This document shows positions 1 through 7,215 of a stretch of 64,000 bases of DNA, piece by piece (positions within the stretch are counted from its first letter, which is position 1; every line of letters begins with the position of its first letter). The DNA comes from Treponema socranskii subsp. paredis ATCC 35535 (lineage in GTDB: Bacteria; Spirochaetota; Spirochaetia; Treponematales; Treponemataceae), in the NCBI GenBank assembly GCA_000413015.1, contig KE332516.1, forward strand, positions 612,764 to 676,763. The letters run 5' to 3'. The position numbers and the translations under genes were made by a program. The notes under the pieces were generated by a model. That model did no database searches and was not told the DNA's origin. It saw nothing but the letters and a program-made list of their open reading frames with translations.

Positions 1-40
1 GCCGTGAAGCCGTGAAGCCGTGAAGCCGTGAAGCCGTGAA
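1..40. repeat. 8-bp tandem repeat, five units, cut by window edge
   Basis: The unit GCCGTGAA is repeated five times without a mismatch from the first base of the window, so the array may continue to the left. No reading frame or promoter is evident around it. Arrays like this can vary in length by replication slippage; whether this one sits in a promoter or a coding end lies outside the window. Confidence 0.85.
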
Positions 41-226
41 TTTTGCGCGATGCGCGTATGCGTGTCAAGTACCCCGTACGACATATACGCCGCAAATAAG
101 CTCTTCATCGTCTACAGTATATGCCGTATGCGCGGAAAAGTAAAGACATTAATAATTGATAATTCGTAATGGGTAAAAGGGAATGTTCAAAGAGGAAATG
201 AAAAGAGGCATGTACGATGCGGAAGT

Positions 227-263
227 AAAAATACCGCAAAACGCACAACGACGGTATTTTTTT
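227..263. terminator. Hairpin, probable terminator
   Basis: AAAAATACCG (227-236) pairs perfectly with CGGTATTTTT (252-261), with a 15-base loop and two further T residues. It is symmetrical enough to stop transcription in both directions. The stretch from 41 to 393 otherwise shows nothing I can support as a gene: an open frame runs through 183-428 into the HAD gene, but it reads straight through this hairpin and has no convincing coding character. Confidence 0.5.
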
Positions 264-393
264 CACTTATACCAAATACATGCGGGCCGTCAGAAAATCG
301 AGTATTATTTATTACGGGGCTTACAATGTGCGGGAAAAATGTACCGGCACACGCAAAGTTTTTACATAACAAAGCACACGCAAAAGCGCAACA

Positions 394-422
394 TTGACAC
401 GGACGCACTTGGACGATACCAT
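394..422 (+). promoter_or_regulatory. Sigma70-like promoter of the HAD phosphatase gene
   Basis: TTGACA at 394-399, a 17-base spacer, and TACCAT at 417-422, followed by only six bases before the ATG at 429. There is no Shine-Dalgarno sequence, so the transcript is likely leaderless or nearly so. This favours ATG 429 over upstream in-frame starts. Confidence 0.55.
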
Positions 423-428
423 TTGCTC

Positions 429-1268
429 ATGATCGAAAAATTGCCGCACGGAAAACTTGCCGTCAAACTCATCGCCCTGGACTTGGACGACACGCTTTTA
501 AATACGGAGCTGAAAATTTCTCTGCGTACGGTTTCCGCTCTGAGACGGGCCGCTTCTCAGGGCATTTTCGTCGTCATCGCTTCCGGCCGTCCCGAAAGCG
601 CCATCCTGCCCTTTGTCAGAGAGCTCGATATCGCAGGCTTTCAAGCGGGGCGCTACATCATCGCGCTCAACGGGGCGGTTATCTTCGACCTGCACGAAAG
701 GCGGACGATTTTTTCTAAAAAAGTTTCAGGCGATGTACTTGAGAAGATTTTTTTAGAAGCGCACGACCGCGGACTGAGCGCGGAAATATACGACGGATCG
801 ATTATCTGCGTTTCGGAAGAAACGAAGTGGTCGCGCACCGACGCGGATCTTTCCGGACTGACACTCAAAGTCGTCCGCGATTTTCCGTCGCTCGTCAAAA
901 ACGGTTATGCGAAAATGATCCTTTCGGCGGATCCGAAAGACGTCGATTCCTTTATCCCCGTACTGCGTGAAAAATTTTCCGGCGCGGCGGATTTTTTTAT
1001 CAGCAAACCTTTTTTTCTCGAAGTGATGCCTCCCGGCTGCGGCAAAGGCGAAGCGATCGCTTTTCTTTCGGATATGCTCGGCATAGATCGGAGCGAAACG
1101 ATGGCGTTCGGCGACAGCATGAACGACGAATCCATGATTCGCATGTCCGGACACGGGGTTGCCATGTCGAACGGCTTGACTGCGATCCGGGATGCCGCCG
1201 CGTACGTAACGCGGAAAACGAACGACGAAGACGGCATAGCGGACTTTCTCGAAGCGTTCGTACTGTAG
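429..1268 (+). CDS. HAD-superfamily Cof-type phosphatase
   Basis: Predicted cytoplasmic phosphatase of about 279 residues, the usual size for Cof-type (HAD-IIB) hydrolases that act on sugar phosphates or flavin precursors. Motif I is LDLDDTLLN near the N-terminus with the nucleophile Asp, motif II is IASGRP, a conserved Lys follows (PPGCGKGEA), and motif IV is GDSMNDESM, which binds Mg. The open frame extends upstream to 183, but that part crosses a terminator-like hairpin and resembles no HAD protein. ATG 429 places motif I at the usual distance from the N-terminus and sits just behind a consensus-like promoter. The substrate cannot be deduced. Confidence 0.9.
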   Translation: MIEKLPHGKLAVKLIALDLDDTLLNTELKISLRTVSALRRAASQGIFVVIASGRPESAILPFVRELDIAGFQAGRYIIALNGAVIFDLHERRTIFSKKVSGDVLEKIFLEAHDRGLSAEIYDGSIICVSEETKWSRTDADLSGLTLKVVRDFPSLVKNGYAKMILSADPKDVDSFIPVLREKFSGAADFFISKPFFLEVMPPGCGKGEAIAFLSDMLGIDRSETMAFGDSMNDESMIRMSGHGVAMSNGLTAIRDAAAYVTRKTNDEDGIADFLEAFVL

Positions 1269-1301
1269 CGGTTCGGCAAAAAAACGGCGCAGGATTTTTT
1301 G

Positions 1302-1328
1302 TGCGATTTAAAATAATATTAGACGGAC
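1302..1328 (+). repeat. Dispersed 27-bp leader repeat, copy 1
   Basis: This 27-base segment (starting TGCGATTTAAAATAAT and ending AGACGGAC) recurs at 2196-2222 with two mismatches. Both copies lie a few tens of bases upstream of an AT-rich gene. Reading through the repeat in frame produces a false N-terminus beginning MRFKI in both genes, so the true starts are the downstream ATGs with Shine-Dalgarno sequences. Confidence 0.75.
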
Positions 1329-1351
1329 TGCCTGCCAGACAGCGGAGAAAA

Positions 1352-2149
1352 ATGAAAAAACATATTTTATTAGGATTATTTTTTCTTACAATAATAGAAG
1401 TATACTCTCAAAATATTAATCAAAAAGGAAATTCAATAATTGAAAGATTTTTACCACCTGAAGGATATGAGAGAGTTGCAGTGGAAGAAAAATCATTTGG
1501 AAATTATTTAAGAACATTTCCGTTAAAAAAATACGGCTCACCTGTTTTATTGTACAATGGCAATGAAAAAAGAAATAAAGTTTATATTTCGGTTTTTGAC
1601 TTTCCATTATTAAAAACAGATTTAATTCAATGTGCAGATGCAGTAATAAAATTAAAAGCTGAATATTTATATAAATACGGCAAGTATTCAGAAATAACTT
1701 TTCATATTACAAATGGAATGATTGTTCCCTTTGAACGCTTTCTTAACGGTGAACAACTTATTGTTTCGGGAAATAATGTAACTTGGAAAAGCGGATATAA
1801 AAAAGAGGCGGTAAGAGACAGCTTTGATGATTATTTAAGATTTATTTATAGCTATGCCGGTTCATATTCACTTTCTAAAGAAGCAAAAAGAAAATCCATA
1901 GATAATATTACACCGGGTGATTTTTTTATTTATGGAGGGAGCCCGGGACATGTTGTTCTGGTATTGGATGTAGCAATTAATAAAAAAACCGGAAGAAAAA
2001 TAATGTTACTCGGACAAAGTTATATGCCTTCACAAGAGTTCCATATATTAAAAAGTTATGAAAATATAAATCCGTGGTATTTTGTAGAGGATGAAGTATT
2101 AAAAACTCCGGAATGGACTTTTGAAAAAGGGAGTTTGATGGAATTTTAG
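1352..2149 (+). CDS. DUF4846-family exported protein
   Basis: About 265 residues. It starts with a signal peptide (MKKHILLGLFFLTIIEVYS, then Q). The C-terminal half has the family hallmarks: GSPGHVVLVLD around residues 200-210, a GQSYMPSQEFHIL stretch, and WYFVEDEV followed by an aromatic-rich TPEWTF. The biochemical role of DUF4846 is not known; secretion to the periplasm or outer surface is inferred from the signal. ATG 1352 is chosen because GGAG precedes it and the signal peptide begins there. The gene is strongly AT-rich and uses A/T-ending codons, unlike the HAD gene upstream and the chromosomal genes after 3.0 kb, which suggests acquisition from another genome. Confidence 0.85.
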   Translation: MKKHILLGLFFLTIIEVYSQNINQKGNSIIERFLPPEGYERVAVEEKSFGNYLRTFPLKKYGSPVLLYNGNEKRNKVYISVFDFPLLKTDLIQCADAVIKLKAEYLYKYGKYSEITFHITNGMIVPFERFLNGEQLIVSGNNVTWKSGYKKEAVRDSFDDYLRFIYSYAGSYSLSKEAKRKSIDNITPGDFFIYGGSPGHVVLVLDVAINKKTGRKIMLLGQSYMPSQEFHILKSYENINPWYFVEDEVLKTPEWTFEKGSLMEF

Positions 2150-2176
2150 TATACACATGACACCGTTTTCAAAACC

Positions 2177-2198
2177 GCATTGCACTTTCGTGCAATGC
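2177..2198. terminator. Perfect hairpin between the two AT-rich genes
   Basis: GCATTGCAC (2177-2185) and GTGCAATGC (2190-2198) form a 9-bp stem with loop TTTC. It lies after the DUF4846 stop and directly before leader repeat copy 2. There is no real T tract, so it may be an mRNA end or processing structure, or part of the repeat, rather than a classical terminator. Confidence 0.45.
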
Positions 2199-2222
2199 GA
2201 TTTAAAATAATGTCAGACGGAC
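2196..2222 (+). repeat. Dispersed 27-bp leader repeat, copy 2
   Basis: Matches 1302-1328 at 25 of 27 positions by direct comparison. It overlaps the right arm of the 2177-2198 hairpin and precedes the lipoprotein gene at 2249. Confidence 0.75.
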
Positions 2223-2248
2223 GCCCGTACCGGGGCACAGGAGATAAA

Positions 2249-2965
2249 ATGAAAAAATGTATGGAAGCTTTGATAATAACAATTTCTTTATTATTATTCG
2301 GCTGCGCATCTACAAATCCTAGAAATTCAGGAACGAAGACGACTGAAGCCGAAAAAGCAGCATCAAAAATTTCCGATACCAGAGAAACAGTTGAAAAACA
2401 ATTATCAAATGATGAAAAAGAAATTTATAATTATGTTTTTGCCGTTTTATTACGAAACAATTCTTCAAGAGTATCTGTTGAAAACGGACAAGTATCCGAA
2501 ATCCCTGCAACTAAAATCGTTGTTTCAAATATAACTTCATCAAGAATAGATGTAAAAGAAGGTTATGAAAAATCTTCTGCAAACTATAAATATTATTTTG
2601 CAGGTAAAATGAATTCAAATTACCTGAGTGCATTTGATTCTTTCATTGAAAACAATAAGACTTTTAACAATATTGCCGATTTTATTAAATCCGATAACAG
2701 GATAATTTCTCTTGAAGAATTAACTTCACGAATGGAAAAAGCTTCAGACGTTTCCGATTATTGGGATAATTTTTATAAAACTGCTCCGGAAGCTTGCGGA
2801 AAATTATCTGTTTCAAATATCGGATTTAATCCTGCAAATGATATAGCGATTATCGAAATTTCATTCCGTAAAAACGAATGGAGCGGTTATACAAATTATT
2901 TAGTGTTCGGAAAGAAAAACACCGGTTGGAAAGTGATTGACGTTTTACAAACGGTTGTTTCATAA
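2249..2965 (+). CDS. Hypothetical AT-rich lipoprotein
   Basis: About 238 residues, function not recognised. The N-terminus MKKCMEALIITISLLLFGC is a lipoprotein signal with lipobox LFGC, so Cys19 would be lipidated. The rest is a soluble, Lys/Ser/Asn-rich domain; the C-terminal part (YTNYLVFGKKNTGWKVIDV) looks like the last strands of a small NTF2-like or cystatin-like fold, but this is only an impression. ATG 2249 follows CAGGAGA at a good distance, which fixes the start; the upstream in-frame extension is the leader repeat. Base composition matches the preceding DUF4846 gene and not the rest of the window, so the two probably arrived together. Confidence 0.7.
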   Translation: MKKCMEALIITISLLLFGCASTNPRNSGTKTTEAEKAASKISDTRETVEKQLSNDEKEIYNYVFAVLLRNNSSRVSVENGQVSEIPATKIVVSNITSSRIDVKEGYEKSSANYKYYFAGKMNSNYLSAFDSFIENNKTFNNIADFIKSDNRIISLEELTSRMEKASDVSDYWDNFYKTAPEACGKLSVSNIGFNPANDIAIIEISFRKNEWSGYTNYLVFGKKNTGWKVIDVLQTVVS

Positions 2966-2989
2966 AAAATCGAAAACGGGAGATTAGCC

Positions 2990-3724
2990 ATGAAAACGAA
3001 ATTAATGGGTTCTGTGATTTTTGCAGCGGCAGTGTTCTTTTTGCTCAGCTGTACGGGTTGTGAACTTTTACATATCGTCGACGGAAACGGGAATATTGTA
3101 ACGAAAAGTTTTGATCTGAAAAATTTTACTGCAATTTCCTGTTCGGGCAGCTGGACGGTAAACGTCGAACAGGGCGACACCTTTGCGGTAAAAGTTATAT
3201 CGGATGAAAATTTATTTCCGTTTTTTGACATATTGGTTTCACCCGGAATACTGCATATCAAAGTAAAAAGCACATACAAATTGAAAAGTACCAAACAAGA
3301 AGTTTCCGTTACTCTGCCGAACTTGGAGGGATTGCGCGTTTCGGGTTCCGCCAAAGTGTTTATGCCGCAATGCAATACGCGAGGAATGAACTTGGCGCTG
3401 AGCGTTTCCGGATCGGGAACAATCAAAGTCGAAAATCTTACCGTAGGAAAAACAGAGCTGAAAATATCGGGTTCGGGAACCGTTTCGGCGTCGGGCAAAG
3501 CGGAGAACATAAACGCTTTTATCTCCGGCTCCGGCAAAATGAAAGCCGCCGGATTGGAAGCAAACGATGCCTCGGTCGATATTTCGGGATCGGGTTCTGC
3601 GGAAGTTTGGGCAAAGAATACATTAAACGCAGCCGTAAGCGGTTCGGGTACAATTTATTACAAAGGCAGCCCGAATTTGACATCACATATTTCAGGCAGC
3701 GGAAAGATAATCCAAATACCCTAA
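2990..3724 (+). CDS. GIN-domain (DUF2807) lipoprotein
   Basis: 244 residues. Signal peptide with lipobox LLSC puts lipidated Cys at residue 21. The mature part begins with the typical VDGNGNIVTKSFDLKNFTAI start of head-GIN proteins and then consists of repeated short strands with SGSG turns (VSGSGTI, ISGSGTV, ISGSGKM, ISGSGSA, VSGSGTI, ISGSGKI), predicted to form a right-handed beta helix. Such proteins are adhesin-like envelope components of unknown role. The start has GGGAG nine bases upstream. Composition returns to that of the core genome here, so this gene does not belong with the two AT-rich genes before it. Confidence 0.85.
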   Translation: MKTKLMGSVIFAAAVFFLLSCTGCELLHIVDGNGNIVTKSFDLKNFTAISCSGSWTVNVEQGDTFAVKVISDENLFPFFDILVSPGILHIKVKSTYKLKSTKQEVSVTLPNLEGLRVSGSAKVFMPQCNTRGMNLALSVSGSGTIKVENLTVGKTELKISGSGTVSASGKAENINAFISGSGKMKAAGLEANDASVDISGSGSAEVWAKNTLNAAVSGSGTIYYKGSPNLTSHISGSGKIIQIP

Positions 3725-3875
3725 AGTGCGCACATCGTCTTTCCGTCGGATCATCTTCGGCATTTCGGCGGCCGCTGTTTATAAACTTGAACGCTGTCCG
3801 CCGCAGCAAAGCGGACGCCGTAACCGCTTACAGCGCTAATCGGTGACGCTCGCACTCTGCAGCATCGAAGCGAAT

Positions 3876-5141
3876 TCAGTGTTTTGTTTCCTGTTCGGCA
3901 GCGCCCGATTCCTGCAGCAACTTCCGCAGTATCGGCTCGGCGTGCAGTGCATCGGTGAGCGCTTTCGCTTCTCCGCTTGCGCGGGATTCCGCTTGAGCGG
4001 CGGCAGCTTTCGCTTTTCCGTCGCCCGATTCCCGTTTGACGGCGCGGATCAAAATATTTTTCGGCGTGTGTTCGAGCGCAATGAATTCGAGGAGCTTGAC
4101 GTCGAAACCCGCTTTTTCAAGGTATTCCGCGCGGAGCGCATCGGTTGCAAGAGCGGCAAAACGCTCTTTGATGATACCGTATTTTAAAAGCGGAGCGAAC
4201 GCGGCGTCCGCGGTATTTTTATCGAGAGCGGTGTTCAGTTCGTGCTGACAGCAGGGTACGCTTAAAATCGCTTTGCAGCCGCAGTTTACGGCATAGGCGA
4301 GCGCGTAATCGGTCGCCGTATCGCATGCGTGCAGCGTGATGACGATGTCGGCTTTATCTCCGCCCGCATAAGAGGCGATGTCGCCTGCGGCAAAGTCGAG
4401 CCCTTCCGCTCCGAGCGCCGCCGCCGTTTTATTGCAATAAGCGACGACGTCTTTTTTCAAATCCAGTCCTGTAATGAGCGCATCGATTTTTTTTATCTCT
4501 TTGAGATAATAGTGAAGCGCAAAGGTGAGGTACGATTTTCCCGAACCGAAGTCGATGATTCGGAGGGGGCGCGAAGTGTCTGCCGAGCGCATGACAGCAG
4601 GAATGATATCGTCGATGAATTCGAGAAAGCGGTTTATTTGCCGGAATTTATCGTACTTCGACGCGACGACTTTACCTTCGGCCGTCATCACTCCGAGAAG
4701 CACGAAAAACGGCGCGGGCTTTCCTTCGGGGATGAGGTAATTTTTCGCGCGGTTGTGTCCTTTCGCACGCGGTTGTGCGGCGCAGGAATTTCCGCACCCC
4801 GCGCCGCCGCATTCCGTGCCGAATCGTTCGGACGGCGCATTTTCGATCGGCTTTCGGAGCGTCGTCGTTTTTCCGTTTTTATTTCCGAGTATCGTGATGA
4901 TTTCGGTTTCCGTGCGCTCGACGCAGTTTTTAAACGTCGTACCCGCGTGCACTTTCAAAAAATCGCCGAATTCTTCTTCCGTGTAATACTCCTGAAAGGC
5001 CTGCGTCGCGGTAAATTTTTCCGCAAAATACGCTTTGCCCGAAGAAGCTGCATGCCGTTTTATTTTTATGCGCGTATACGGTCTGCCCAAAATCGCTTCG
5101 ACGTTTTTTACCGGTTTTGAAAACGTTGCCGAAAGTATCAT
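3876..5141 (-). CDS. SAM-dependent methyltransferase, Methyltransf_32 type
   Basis: About 421 residues, cytoplasmic. The SAM-binding motif I is RIIDFGSGKSYLTF, the family-specific motif is LHACDTATDYALA, and SVPCCQHELN follows, as in Methyltransf_32 proteins (relatives of TRM13-like RNA methylases). An N-terminal domain of about 200 residues precedes the Rossmann core and contains a Cys-rich patch (ECGGAGCGNSC) that might bind metal. The last 50 residues are an Ala/Glu-rich tail. The frame is open to 5483, but that would overlap parA deeply; ATG 5141 lies seven bases after a TATACT box and is preferred. It is transcribed divergently from parA across 45 bases. Target RNA or protein unknown. 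Confidence 0.8.
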   Translation of the reverse strand: MILSATFSKPVKNVEAILGRPYTRIKIKRHAASSGKAYFAEKFTATQAFQEYYTEEEFGDFLKVHAGTTFKNCVERTETEIITILGNKNGKTTTLRKPIENAPSERFGTECGGAGCGNSCAAQPRAKGHNRAKNYLIPEGKPAPFFVLLGVMTAEGKVVASKYDKFRQINRFLEFIDDIIPAVMRSADTSRPLRIIDFGSGKSYLTFALHYYLKEIKKIDALITGLDLKKDVVAYCNKTAAALGAEGLDFAAGDIASYAGGDKADIVITLHACDTATDYALAYAVNCGCKAILSVPCCQHELNTALDKNTADAAFAPLLKYGIIKERFAALATDALRAEYLEKAGFDVKLLEFIALEHTPKNILIRAVKRESGDGKAKAAAAQAESRASGEAKALTDALHAEPILRKLLQESGAAEQETKH

Positions 5142-5148
5142 ACTATCG

Positions 5149-5179
5149 AGTATACTATTTTCCGAAAAAATGATATAGT
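5149..5179. promoter_or_regulatory. Overlapping divergent promoters, methyltransferase and parA
   Basis: On the minus strand TATACT (5149-5154) ends seven bases before the methyltransferase ATG. On the plus strand the extended -10 TGATATAGT (5171-5179) ends seven bases before the parA ATG. Neither gene has a Shine-Dalgarno sequence and neither promoter has a good -35, so the calls rest on the -10 boxes alone. If correct, both mRNAs would be leaderless and the two promoters would compete for polymerase. Confidence 0.45.
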
Positions 5180-5186
5180 AAAGCGT

Positions 5187-5942
5187 ATGGGTAAATGTCT
5201 CGTATTCGTAAATCAAAAAGGCGGCGTCGGCAAGACGACGTCGGTTATCAATATCGGCGCATATATGGCGCTCGCCGGCAAAAAAACGCTTCTTGTCGAT
5301 TTCGATCCGCAGGGCAATATGTCCAGCGGCGTCGGAGTATCGAAAGACAAGCCGACCGTTTACGAACTCATCGCCGACCTCGCATCTCCCGCCGACGTCA
5401 TCAAACACGCGTCGGTAAAAAATCTCGACGCCGTCAGCGCTTCCATCGATTTGTCGGGAGCCGCCATAGAACTCGTCGATCAAAGCGACCGCGAATTTTA
5501 CCTCAAAAAAGCGCTCGAAAACTTAAAGAACGAATACGATTACATTCTTATCGATTGTCCGCCGTCTCTCGGCATTTTGACGCTGAACGGTCTTGCCGCC
5601 GCGGATGCGGTGCTCGTTCCGATGCAGTGCGAATACTTTGCGCTCGAAGGCATTACGCTCCTGCTCCAGACGGTAAAAAAAGTGCAGCAGGGCATCAACA
5701 AAAATCTTGTGATCGGCGGTATATTTTTTACGATGTACGATTCGCGTACGCGTCTCGCGCAGGATGTGGTCACGCAGGTAAAGTCGTATTTTAAAGATCT
5801 CGTTTTTTCTACGATCATTCCGCGCAACGTGCGCCTTTCCGAAGCGCCGTCCAGAGGTCAGCCCATCTGCGAATACGATCCGTCGTGCGTCGGTGCGGTC
5901 AGCTATAAAAAACTTGCGGAAGAGGTGATGCGCCGTGGCTAA
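5187..5942 (+). CDS. parA: Chromosome-partitioning ATPase ParA/Soj
   Basis: 251 residues. Deviant Walker A motif KGGVGKTTS at residues 11-19, Walker A' LVDFDPQGN, and Walker B ILIDCPPSLG are those of ParA/Soj ATPases, which bind DNA non-specifically when ATP-bound and drive segregation together with ParB. Length is typical of short chromosomal ParA without an N-terminal HTH. The start is ATG 5187; no Shine-Dalgarno is seen and an extended -10 lies just upstream. Its last codons overlap the start of parB by eight bases (GTG at 5935), so the two are translationally coupled. Confidence 0.95.
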   Translation: MGKCLVFVNQKGGVGKTTSVINIGAYMALAGKKTLLVDFDPQGNMSSGVGVSKDKPTVYELIADLASPADVIKHASVKNLDAVSASIDLSGAAIELVDQSDREFYLKKALENLKNEYDYILIDCPPSLGILTLNGLAAADAVLVPMQCEYFALEGITLLLQTVKKVQQGINKNLVIGGIFFTMYDSRTRLAQDVVTQVKSYFKDLVFSTIIPRNVRLSEAPSRGQPICEYDPSCVGAVSYKKLAEEVMRRG

Positions 5943-6891
5943 AAAAGGCGGACTCGGATTGGGACGGGGACTCGACGCGCTCATGAAAACGAGCGGAGAA
6001 GATCGGAAGGACGCTTCCGTCGGCGCGGATATCGTATCCGTATCGGATATCGCCGCCGGTGCAAAATTGCCCGAAGGTATAGAATCGGATGCGGACGGCG
6101 CGCTGTGGGCGGACGTCGCGCTTTTACAGCCGAATCCCCGCCAGCCCCGCAAAGAATTCGATCAGGCATCGCTCGAAGAACTCGCTTCTTCGATCAAAGA
6201 ACACGGCATCGTGCAGCCGATCATCGTCGAACCCGCAGGCGAAAAAAACTTTTTTATCATCGCCGGTGAGCGGCGTACGCGCGCGGCAAAGCTTGCAGGA
6301 CTCCAAAAAGTTCCCGTGCAGATACGGCGCTACAACGATCAAAAAAAGCTCGAAATCGCGCTCATCGAAAATATTCAGCGTACCGATTTGAATCCGATCG
6401 AAGAAGCGGCGGCGTATTACAATCTCATGCAGATGGGAGACTTGAGTCAGGACGAAGCGGCGCAGCGCGTAGGCAAAAAACGTTCCACCGTTGCGAATGC
6501 GCTTCGGCTTTTAAAACTCCCCGACGATATGCAGGCTTCTCTCATCGAAGGAAAGCTCACGGCAGGTCACGCGCGTGCGCTGCTTTCGGTCGTAAACCCC
6601 GCAGACCAGCGCGTACTTTTTAATAAAATTATCGCGGGCGGCCTTTCCGTGCGCCAAGCGGAAGAAAGTGCCGCGTCGTTCAACGGCGGAGGCAGAGCCG
6701 CGGACGCGAAAAAAAAGCAAAAAAAACGCGGAGCAAAAGATACCGATATCGCCGCAATCGAACAAAGGTTTATCGAAAAGCTCGGTACGAAGTGTAAAAT
6801 CAACGGGACGCTTGAAAAGGGTTCTATCGAAATCGATTATTTCAGCCGCGCCGATTTGGACAGACTGTACGCCGTCATCTCCGGAACATAA
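5935..6891 (+). CDS. parB: Chromosome-partitioning protein ParB/Spo0J
   Basis: 318 residues. The N-terminus KKGGLGLGRGLDALM is the ParA-stimulating segment. The CTPase/ParB domain has NPRQPRKEFDQ, the GERRTRA signature (IIAGERRTRAAKLAG), and ALIENIQRTDLNPIEEA. A helix-turn-helix (LSQDEAAQRVGKKRSTVANA) for parS recognition follows at about residues 165-190. A Lys-rich linker then precedes the C-terminal dimerisation domain. The start is GTG 5935 inside the parA end. I found no clear parS site in the window by eye. The protein would load on parS near the origin and spread as a CTP-dependent clamp. Confidence 0.95.
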   Translation: MAKKGGLGLGRGLDALMKTSGEDRKDASVGADIVSVSDIAAGAKLPEGIESDADGALWADVALLQPNPRQPRKEFDQASLEELASSIKEHGIVQPIIVEPAGEKNFFIIAGERRTRAAKLAGLQKVPVQIRRYNDQKKLEIALIENIQRTDLNPIEEAAAYYNLMQMGDLSQDEAAQRVGKKRSTVANALRLLKLPDDMQASLIEGKLTAGHARALLSVVNPADQRVLFNKIIAGGLSVRQAEESAASFNGGGRAADAKKKQKKRGAKDTDIAAIEQRFIEKLGTKCKINGTLEKGSIEIDYFSRADLDRLYAVISGT

Positions 6892-6983
6892 TTTTCCGTT
6901 TTACGTTCGGCGCTGCCGAAAACTGCGGTATCGAAACGTACGCCTCTTTTTGTAACTGCATACGCGCGCATCTGTTTTTCTAC

Positions 6984-7215
6984 GGAGGATGCCGTGAAAC
7001 ATATTTTATTAATATCAATTTCGAGTTTTCTAAAACTCGAAATCTTCCATCCTGTCCGCAGATCAAGTGAATGGCGATTTTTGAAAACAAATAATATTGT
7101 GCGGAGACGAGGTTCCGGCCGCGTGCCGTTTCGAGCGTTAGGCTTACGGAAGCCTGCTTCAAAAGCTCGACTGCGGCTAAGCGGACGGGTTCTCGCCGAA
7201 AGCACATCTTTTATT
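6984..7215 (+). repeat. Palindrome-rich insertion in the 5' end of the DUF4139 gene
   Basis: A good ribosome site (GGAGG, 6984-6988) and GTG 6994 begin a short signal-like stretch (KHILLISIS), which stops at 7020 where a perfect inverted repeat begins (TTCGAGTTTT/AAAACTCGAA, 7020-7041). Further nested stems follow (TCGAGC 7125-7130 with GCTCGA 7165-7170, enclosing GGCTT/AAGCC). After this a second, complete signal peptide starts at 7216. The pieces ATTAATATCAATT and CTATTAATATCTTTATCG on the two sides look alike. I read this as a small palindromic element sitting between the ribosome site and the gene; the frame happens to remain open through it. Confidence 0.55.

Noticed and set aside
183-428. 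N-terminal extension of the HAD phosphatase
   Set aside because: The frame is open from 183, but it crosses a terminator-like hairpin, resembles no HAD protein and lies upstream of a good promoter that ends at 422.
1352-2965. Integron cassette array with attC sites
   Set aside because: The AT-rich genes and repeated leaders recall cassettes, but I could not find paired RYYYAAC and GTTRRRY cores at the expected spacing, and no integrase is present. Kept only as a hypothesis.
3876-5120. Long plus-strand open frames opposite the methyltransferase
   Set aside because: They are antisense shadows with Arg/Phe-rich composition; the minus frame carries all recognisable motifs. The same applies to many other long antisense frames in the window.
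5142-5483. N-terminal extension of the methyltransferase
   Set aside because: Would overlap parA by about 300 bases; the family-like start and a -10 box both point to ATG 5141.
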